A stretch of 64,000 nt of DNA, from positions 3,703,001-3,767,000 of the forward strand of contig CP126195.1 of NCBI GenBank assembly GCA_030272155.1, given 5' to 3'. The translations under genes and the position numbers were made by a program. The notes beneath the pieces are model-generated. The model did not search any database. It saw only the letters and a program-made list of their open reading frames with translations, and was not told the origin of the DNA. Source of the DNA: Tetradesmus obliquus (Eukaryota; Chlorophyta; Chlorophyceae; Sphaeropleales; Scenedesmaceae). Positions 56,258-64,000 of this stretch are shown piece by piece (positions within the stretch are counted from its first letter, which is position 1; each line of letters opens with the position of its first letter).

Positions 56258-57096
56258 CAGCCTGCATTGTTTTTGACTGATGACTAGGCGGTGTCAGAGT
56301 AGTATAGCGCCAGCTGCAGCTGAGTTGCGGCTGCCTCAAAATAGTGTTTTGTTGGCTGCAAGCAGCAATGCACTGCAAAGGCATGAAGTTCATTCCTCAT
56401 TTGTTGGAGTTGTGCAAGTTCGTTTGCATTGGCTGCTGCATTAGCAGATACCGATTGGTCATCCAGTGGATGTTGGTGGCACCACCCTGGCTGGTGGCAC
56501 GAGTGCCGCCACCACGGCTGGGCCAGCCAGAATTTATATTTGCTGCATGTGCTGCACGTGTTGTGCTTGCATCACATGAACAAAGCATTGATTGTCATCC
56601 ATTATTTCCAACATGGCACTGACATTTAGCACTATCCATCCTGGTTCAATCACTCTGCAAAGTGTTCAGGCGGTTTGCCAGACTCTGGCATGCATGCCAT
56701 ATGGCCCATGCCTCAGGCAGCTGCCTCAGGCAGCTGCAGTGCAGGCTGAGCTGGCACCTGCAGGTCAGGAGTAGTGCGACAGACGCCATGCACATCACAG
56801 TACGATGATTTTGAACAGCATCATGTATGTTATTTATGTTTTGGTGCGAATTTCCCACGCCTTCACGAGCTCCAGCTACGACCGCATAACAGTCAGAGAT
56901 CTCCCCTACGAGTGCCTCACAGAGGCACGAGGGCCTGCACTCTGGAGTGCTTGCCACTTGTTGCTTACGATTGCACAGCTTTCGCGTTGTGCTTGCTGCC
57001 TGCCGTGTCACCATCTTTGTTGTGCTTTCCCGCTGTTTCATATCCTCGACCTCACGCCGATCCTGACGCCTATCGCGTATCAAAACTAGAGAAAAC
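56258..57096. other. Intergenic region, no gene seen
   Basis: Contains the 3' flank of the DUF1254/DUF1214 gene and the promoter of the lumen-protein gene. Frames are short and without motifs. Confidence 0.5.
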
Positions 57097-57948
57097 ATGC
57101 TTTACCAAGTATCAATGCGCTGCAGCTGCGTTGGTTCACCCAGGAGTCTGAGACTCAAGCAGACAACAGTGACTAGGGCAGTGCAATCAACCCGCAGGCA
57201 GTTTGGTGCACAGCTGCTCACCATCGGTGCGCTTCTGCCTGCAATCACCGGCCGTCCTGCAAACATGCACGCTTCAACCACAGCAGCGTAGTTCCCTAGC
57301 AGCATGGCATGCCAGTATTGCTAAACCTAGCGCATGCACTTTCAGCACTGTGCATGCCAGCTGCTGCAACAGGCTACAGTATCCTTGCACCTATTTTACC
57401 GCGGTAGGTTATGCTAGCACCCTATTTTACCAGGTGTCTGTGATGGCGTATGCCGCATGAACACACCGTGTAACCCCTCAAACTATCTATAGTACCCTTG
57501 CGCCCTGTTCGCAGGTGTGGGCCTGCTCAGTTCAGCTGGAGCCAGCCTTGCAGCTGAGAAAGGTAAGCCGCACATACTGCGCTCCAGCAACCGCTACTCA
57601 TCAGCTGTCAGCAGTCAGCAGCTTGGCATGATGACCCATCGTTGCATATGCATGGCAGGTGCCGCAGTTGCGCAGCATACTGCCACCTCCAACCTCACCC
57701 ACAAGCCGAAGCATGACGCGCTGTTTTGCTTCAACCAGTGCACCTATGTCGCTGCAGCAGCACTGCAACAGTAAGCACTGCATTCTCCCCAGCAGCATTG
57801 TCACCTGGCCGCCCCCCGCATCACCAGCGCGCCAGGTGCTGTGGCACCCCATCCACAACTTAACAGCATACCCGCGCACCACGCCGTGTACCGCTCACAT
57901 CCGGTTCTCTCTGCATCACACTAACCGACTGCAGGGTCAACAGGCACC

Positions 57949-57982
<34 letters not shown>

Positions 57983-58083
57983 CTGCCCAGGCGCCTTCCA
58001 GCATCAGCATCGCTCCCATCAACAGCAGCGCCAAGTCATACATGGACATGAGGGATGATGCAATGGAGTACCAATGCACGGTG

Positions 58084-58141
<58 letters not shown>

Positions 58142-59561
58142 ACCAGTCTAGCAAGTTAAGCTGATGAGCTGCTGTGCTGTGCACCACAGCCACTGCGTTG
58201 GAGTGCTCCACTTGGTGTTCTCATGACAGCAAGTTGCATGTTGCAACGCTGATGGAAGTCGCAAAACAACCGTGTAATGTAGCACAGGCAGCGGTAGGGG
58301 CATGCGACCTGCGCAATAAAAGCCATCGCGCTGTTCGCGGCTGCTGCTGCTGCTGCTGCTGACAGGCCTGCTGCTGCTGCTGCTGCTGCATTGCAGGGCG
58401 GCATGTGAGTGACGCAATTACAGGAGGCAGCCTGCCATAACAGCTTACTAGCCACATTGCTTCTGACAGCAGAGAGAAGTGGACAGATGGTGCACATGAA
58501 TCTAGCACAGTCGCAGCTGCTCCAGGCTGCAAGATAGGCTCCTGCTTGTGCACGTCACATACCGCATCAACGATGTTGCAAACGCCACTGACAGATTGCT
58601 CTTGCCCTGCTGTGGGTGCAGGTTTGACTGCGATGGCGACCGCAGGTGAGAGTTTATATACATGCCATTGCTGCATGCTGCTGCTGCTGCTGCTGCTGTA
58701 GCGCTGTCTTTGCTTGTCAAGCCGCCTCACATCAGTGCAAGCTGGCGTGCCTCTGCTTGTGCCAGCTTGCTGTAGCCACTCCATGCTGCTGCCTCATGTG
58801 CTGTGCATGCCATCAGCAGAGAGCCAGATAATGTTAAATGAGCGTGCTGAGTGTGACTCTTTGCACCTTGCTGCATGCCCTGCAGGGACTTTGCACACAA
58901 GCAGGTGAGCGCAGATGCAGCCAGTGAGCTGTGTCTTGTTTGTCGGCATGGCTAACAGGCTGACATGGCTAACTGCTTGTGCAGCATGCAACTCTTTTGT
59001 CGGGGTTACTTCCTAGGTGCCTTGACAAGCACGCTTACAATGATGCAAAACGACAGTTGTAGGCATGGCAGATGCACAACTGCGCACCTGCAAGCAATGC
59101 TGGACCAGGAGCCCCCATGAGCCCCCCTGCCCGAAGGCTCCTAGTGCTCCGAGCGGGCTGATCACGCAGGCACAGCAGTGATGCAACGGCTCTTCTGCGC
59201 TGAAGGAGTATGGTTTAAACACCATTTGATTATTTTTGCAGAAATGTGGGTCTTGTGCGAGCGGCGCTTGTCACCTGTCCTGCTGCTGCCACAAGCGCCG
59301 CTGCCACAAGCGCCGCTGCTGCGTAACTTGTTGTCTATTACAGATGCTGAGGTGAAGGTGAAGCGGTTTGTGTCGGATGATGCTTGGGGTTCTGTTAGGT
59401 TACTGGTGTCTAGGTTCATTGCTGATTTTTTTGAAAAGGCTTGGGGTGTGCGTAATGCTTGCAAACACGAGGGTGTAGTTGCCGCTCCATTGGGGCGCGG
59501 GGCCGATGGCGTTGATGCTATGGCTTGATGAGTAACATGATGATGAAGCGCCGCTGCTGCA

Positions 59562-59596
<35 letters not shown>

Positions 59597-59676
59597 AGTG
59601 GATGGACTGGCTGGAGAGTGGCGGCACCCCGAAGCGCATCAGGGACGGCAAGCCCGAGGGACCCCGCAGCTTCTGA
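57097..59676 (+). CDS. Putative thylakoid-lumen protein with twin-arginine signal
   Basis: Seven exons: 57097-57226, 57515-57562, 57935-58080, 58397-58404, 58622-58645, 58886-58904, 59599-59676; 150 residues in phase. The N terminus is basic and Ser/Thr-rich (plastid transit-like). It is followed by STRRQF, a hydrophobic stretch (LLTIGVGLLSSAGASLA) and AAE. That is the layout of a bipartite plastid then Tat/lumen signal. After a poly-Ser linker the mature part reads SYMDMRDDAMEYQC, TGGMFDCDGDRRDFA and WMDWLESGGTPKRIRDG, ending PRSF. I do not recognise the family. Exons 4, 5 and 6 are tiny (8, 24 and 19 bases); they are supported by in-phase joining and by a sensible, acidic/basic conserved-looking peptide. 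A second ATG at 57115 could be the start. Function unknown; association with photosynthesis is inference from targeting. Confidence 0.68.
58088..58141 (+). repeat. (CTG)18 microsatellite
   Basis: An uninterrupted array just after the exon 3 donor of the lumen-protein gene. Further short CTG arrays precede the acceptors of exon 4 (58340-58396) and exon 7 (59566-59598). Confidence 0.95.
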
Positions 59677-60930
59677 GGCGGTACAACAGCCTTGCGTCAA
59701 ACCATGTTACAACCCATGTCATAAATCACTTGGCAATTGGATCCAAATTCAAGATGAAAGAGACGTGCTGAGCAGAACGTGCCACTGTTGGTGTGTTTTA
59801 ACCAGCCACCGTGCTGATTGGCGGCGCTGTTATGAGTTGCTGCTGGTGTGATGTGCACCACAGCACAGTGACTGCGGAGCTTTGCGGTGGTGCCAGCCGT
59901 GGCTGTTGACTGGATAGGTGGTGGTGGATTGCCCCAGTGCATGTGTTGGGTGGCTGAGGCGTGGCACACATGATTTGTTGACACAAGCAAAACTTATGCT
60001 GCAGCATGGTCTCGCGTGCTGCACGAATGGTTACAGTTGACATGGGGGCTTCTGCAAGGAGGCAGCTTGCTGCAAAGGAGGCAGCTGTTTGCACATTGCT
60101 GCACAGTGCATGCAAAGTTTGGCTCGGTGATCCCTGTAGGTTAGCCAGGCATGGCAACACGAACGTGAGCTACATGGCATGCAGAAATGCAGTGTATTTT
60201 ATTATCCGCTCGCATGCTGCAAGATATGATGCTTCTGTTACGAAGCACTGCCTGTCATGTCAGTTGCACTTCAGCTGCACGGAGTACTGCCACACACAGG
60301 CTGTCTATCCTTTCATATGGGAAGAGATAATAACATGCCGCTTTACTTTGAAATTTATCGTGCAGACAGCAAGTTGAACTGATGTATTGCGGTGAGTAAT
60401 CCTGGTCGGACACACCGGAGCACCGTCACCCAGCTTTTCAACGCGAACCCGTAGACTGCAGCGCCACGTTCGTACGTCGTTGTCAGCTAGCCACACAGCG
60501 CAAGGCGTTGTATAGATTTTTATCCGCTAACGCTATGTCGAGTCTATGGACTCGTCACTCGGGAAAATAATAGTGATGATCGCGAATGCGTGTGCACCGG
60601 CATCGCCTACAGCAACTTTAGTGCGGGCATTCGGACGCAAATGGAGCTGAAACTGTAAGCTGAAGCAGATGTTGCATCATTCACCAAATTTCCCGTGGCG
60701 TTTGATCTGATTTGATACTATTTCCGGCAAGTCCCTCTGCACAAAGGCGAGCCAAGCGCGCATTCATCGTTGCAATGTCTCAGTGACTTCTTCCAAGATA
60801 GTATTCAACGCTAGAAGACGCAACAATGCCCTGCGCTTGACAGGAATGCAGTTTTGTCGCTGCTCAGTCTTGCCCTGCTTGCCAGATCTGTGTCTCACTT
60901 CACAGACAAACTAACAAAAACATAGTCTGT
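59677..60930. other. Intergenic region, no gene seen
   Basis: The 3' flank of the lumen-protein gene and the promoter of the pherophorin-like gene. From about 60.3 kb it is AT-richer and free of CAG arrays, as in the other promoter regions of this window. Confidence 0.5.
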
Positions 60931-62140
60931 ATGCTGCGGCAACTCGTGCTTGGCGCAGCAGCGCTGCTCCTTGCATTGACCGTACCCACCGCAGCAGGTG
61001 AAGCCAGTCACCGTGAGCGCGTGACTTTGATACGTAAAGCAACGCCGAATTCAAACGGTGTCTGCTGCGAAAAAACGCAGGTCACAAAGGGACAGCCGGC
61101 TGGGGTGCCTCCCTTACACTGGCTACTGCTGATGTGTCAGCAGCAGGCGCACCCCGCCTCTGCTTTGACCTGAAGCTGGCCAGCAGCAGCTGCTGCATCC
61201 CCGCCTCTGTCACATTCTCTGGCATGTTGCAGCGCAGCGGCAGTTCCGGCTGCAACGCGATCAGGTGCGCTGTAAACTCTACCAAGTGACTAGTGTGCAG
61301 CAGTGCAGAGTGCACTCGAAGTGAACTTCATTGCACACCCACGTGCCTGCAGCACATGGCAATCAGGGCAGCTGTGCAGGAAACGGCTCATTCATTTCAA
61401 AACAAAAACACTTCACTCAGGGAATAAGCACTCGCGAGTCACACCCGGTGAGATCCAAGTCACCACCACAATAGAGTGAACAGCTGCGCTGCAGCGCTCA
61501 ACTTCGCAACAGCTGGCACTGACATGGCTTTGAAGCTCAACACTGCCCACCCTGCAGCCAAGTGCTTTGCAAGCGGCTTCCTGCAAAGCACTGCTGCCAT
61601 CAGTAAGCAGTGATGTTGCTGCTGTTCCTCTGCTTTGGTGTGTTGCGCTTGCAGGAGCACCATGCAGCGCTCTGCATGGACGCTTGATGGCAGCGGCCCA
61701 CTGCGAGTGTCGGTCAGCGGCCCTGAAGGGCGCAGGAAGAGCTACATCGCCACAGTACACTTCCTTGCTGGTACCGTTTGGGGCGGTACGGCAGGCAGGA
61801 AGCTGTGTGTGGTACTGCCTCTGCAGGTGAGAAACCTGCGGTAATATGACAGTTTTAGGCATGGTAAATGCACAACTGCGCACCTGCTGTGGCAGTACAA
61901 TGTTTGGCCTGCTGTTGAAATGCTGGCTCCTTGACTGCTGCTGGTGCTGCTGCTGCTGCTGCTGCTGCTGTTTTGCAGGTGCCACTGGCAACTGCTCGCC
62001 AACGCACACTACAAGATACGCAGTAGCCATGCATGTGCACCCGCTTGGCAACTATTCTGCTGCTGCTGCTGCTTCTGCTGTATGGGCACCTACCTGGCAT
62101 GCCACTTGTTGCACAGCACATGCAGTAGGGTTCCTGACTG

Positions 62141-62174
<34 letters not shown>

Positions 62175-63882
62175 GCTGCTGCTGCTGCTGCTGCTGTTGT
62201 GCAGGGCCCAGCGGCAGCTGCAGCACTTGGGCTGCATTGTTTGGCGGTGCCCTCAACTCCACCTACACACTTTCTGGCACACCCCAACGCAGCAGCAGCA
62301 GCAGCACGAATTCTGCTGGCTCTGTCTGCGCTGCTACTGGGCAGGCAGCGACCGGCCTTCCTCCCACCGTGCGTGGCACTATGCTAGTCGACTTGCAGCC
62401 ACAAGGAGGCCAGGCTGGCTCGCTGCAGGCAGCCATTGCGCCACTTGCTCCTGGGGCTGGTGTGATCATGGCGGGATCTGCGCCAGTGACGCGCATCGTG
62501 GCGGTCACGGATAGCAGCCTGGGAACCGTGACGATAGTGCGAGCAACCAGCAGCAGGTGAGAGCGCTGGTGTGACTCTGGTAGCTTGCTGGCTCAGACGC
62601 AACAGCAGCAGCCGCTGAAACCTATCTGGTGGCAGCAGCAACAGCAGAGCAGCAGGCGGGTCTGTAGCACTGCAGTTGCAGCCATGCCACTGCCGCAGCA
62701 TCAACCATTGGGCAGGCCACTGCAGCAGCAGCATCAACCAATGGGCAGGCTGCATCATTGGCCTACTTTCTGGTGCGTTTTCGTACTTGCACACTCTTGC
62801 TGGAGTCAGCCTTAATGCAGCAGAATCGCACCCTGCGTCAATGCAGATACACTGACGTGCTCTGCAGCACTTATAGCACTGCTTGTCAGCAAGCCACCCG
62901 TCTTGCTGCCTTGCTGCATGTATCTCTGCTGCCGCATGCCGCACATGCAGCGGCGCTGACTCACTGCGCTACACTTCCAAGCCGGGCTCTAATGGCCTGG
63001 AATACGTCAGCTTCCTTGCTCAAGCAGCAGACGGGCAGCAAGCCGCTGCCATGATCCTTGTGCGAGTCAACAGCAGCGAGCCAATGCAGCCCCCGGCAAA
63101 CCACAAACCCACGCCGCGCAATTTCACGACTACCACGCTCGTTGATCGTTATGTGACGATCACGGTGATCGCTCCGGAGCTGTATTGGGGGCTCGATCCG
63201 GATTCGACGGATCTGCCGGGACTGAAGCTGGCGGGTGCCGGCTCGGCAGCCAAGGGCGGGATTGTGGAAATAGTGCAGCTGACTGGCAACGACACGGGCA
63301 TCAGATACACTGTGAGTGCCGAGATGGAAGGAGCTGCTGTATGTTATAGATGGGTTGCTGTGATTTTGTTGACTGCTATAGCAATCTTGGTGTTTGTTGA
63401 GGAGATGTGGCTCCTGCTGTTGTATTCCTGCCTCTGGTGGTTTCCCGTGTTCACCATCACGCACAATGATGCTGGTGCTGCTGCTGTTACGGGCAACATA
63501 TACACAGTAAGTGTCCAGTTGGAGCGAGCTGCTGCTGTGTGTGATGGTACCGGTGTACCTGACCGCCGCTGCGATGCTGAGGAAATGTGTCGGCTGCTGC
63601 TGCTCTGTGTGTGTGTACCTCTGGCGGTTGCCTTTCTGTATGTGGGGCCAAGGTGGGGCAATCAAATGTGTCTCAGTCAAATGAACAGGCACAGGCGCAC
63701 TCCCACGCACATGTCTGCAAATTGTGCCCCACCATAACACAGTGTTATAACAGCCGCCTCTGCACTTCTTCTCTGCTGCATGCAGCCGCCCACCAACTTC
63801 TCAGGCACTGATATCTTCCCCTACTCCCTCACTGATGGGCTGGCCACGGCAACAGCCTACATCACCGTCAGAGTAACCTCGC
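60931..63882 (+). CDS. Secreted pherophorin-like protein with cadherin/Big-type repeats (5' part)
   Basis: Exons seen: 60931-60997, 61081-61264, 61655-61826, 61979-62022 (uncertain), 62212-62556 (start uncertain), 62951-63311, 63786-63882; the gene continues past the window. Exon 1 is a signal peptide ([19 protein letters not shown]). Exons 2-5 have a pherophorin-like Cys layout: LCFDLKLASSSCC, then a W and LRV stretch, KLCVVLP, and GSCSTWAALFGG. After that come bacterial cadherin/Big-like modules: VAVTDSSLGTVTIV joined to LRYTSKPGSNGLEYVSFLAQ, and IRYT joined to PPTNFSGTDIFPYSLTDG. The last shows the typical YTP..FSGTD.F.Y...DG signature. It is likely an extracellular-matrix or adhesion protein. 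The phase between 61826 and 62556 only works with an odd exon 4 and an acceptor inside the apparent exon, so that part needs checking. Confidence 0.68.
63300..63512 (+). repeat. Copies of pherophorin-like gene exon 6 end
   Basis: After the exon end at 63311 (GNDTGIRYT plus GTGAGT), a second copy of the region with donor-like GTAAGTGTCC occurs at about 63470-63530 (GNIYT). A third fragment begins near 63535. Sequences between them are also partly duplicated (GAGGAGATGTGGCTCCTGCT and GAGGAAATGTGTCGGCTGCT). Confidence 0.65.
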
Positions 63883-64000
63883 GTGAGCGACCACACAGCA
63901 TGCATGCTGCAACTTGAAACAGAGTGTGCGCCCTTGTGTGTTGAGCTCGCTGTTGCTGCTGCTGCTGCTGCTGCATGTTGCTTCGTGAAGTGGTACACTA

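Noticed and set aside
62054..62287. Gln-, Ser- or Ala-rich minus-strand frames
   Set aside because: They are simple translations of a CAG array before a plus-strand acceptor.
1..64000. A CRISPR array, bacterial operon or integrated virus
   Set aside because: All coding signals are spliced, eukaryotic and of algal type; repeats are microsatellites or exon copies without regular unique spacers, and no viral hallmark protein was seen.

Overview
The window is nuclear DNA of a green alga (Chlorophyta, most likely Chlorophyceae). The evidence is intron-dense genes with GTGAG donors and CAG acceptors, GC-rich coding exons, very many CAG/CTG microsatellites, a pherophorin-like extracellular protein, a plastid-targeted protein, a twin-arginine thylakoid-lumen type protein and TTTAGGG-like telomeric words in introns. 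No operons, bacterial genes, CRISPR arrays or rRNA genes were seen. The exact species cannot be named from this sequence alone.

Layout from left to right: importin alpha (minus, 540-5520); a Gln/Ala-rich protein of unknown function (plus, 5894-7003); a 23-exon GH31 alpha-glucosidase with a signal peptide (plus, 9100-19533); a ferritin-like, desiccation-related (PCC13-62 type) secreted protein (minus, 21980-27269); a six-helix membrane protein of uncharacterised family (plus, 27710-31678); a sparse region with different base habits that holds a secreted sushi/EGF-like plus beta-propeller-like protein (minus, 34063-37424); a divergent, probably plastid-targeted F1-ATPase alpha-like protein (minus, 38453-47602); a GPHR/GTG/COLD1 family membrane protein (plus, 48142-53546); a secreted DUF1254/DUF1214 protein (plus, 54114-56257); a small putative Tat-imported thylakoid-lumen protein with an 8-nt exon (plus, 57097-59676); and the 5' part of a secreted pherophorin-like protein with cadherin/Big-type repeats that runs off the right edge (plus, 60931 onward).

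I assembled exon models by hand. For nine multi-exon genes that lie wholly inside the window, the exon lengths sum to a multiple of three with every junction in phase. The gene at the right edge has one uncertain junction. Three gene pairs are head-to-head with short shared upstream regions (5521-5893, 27270-27709, 47603-48141).

Two genome-architecture signals stand out. First, almost every gene carries partial copies of its own exons inside the adjacent introns. The copies usually keep the exon edge together with its splice site. They range from single short copies (importin alpha, GH31) to long arrays (ATPase alpha-like gene: 231-bp tandem P-loop exons, and about nine copies of another exon, two of them inverted). 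Second, (CTG)n runs lie on the sense strand directly at 3' splice sites, whichever way the gene points. The 32-38 kb region largely lacks both signals and instead holds long perfect inverted repeats.
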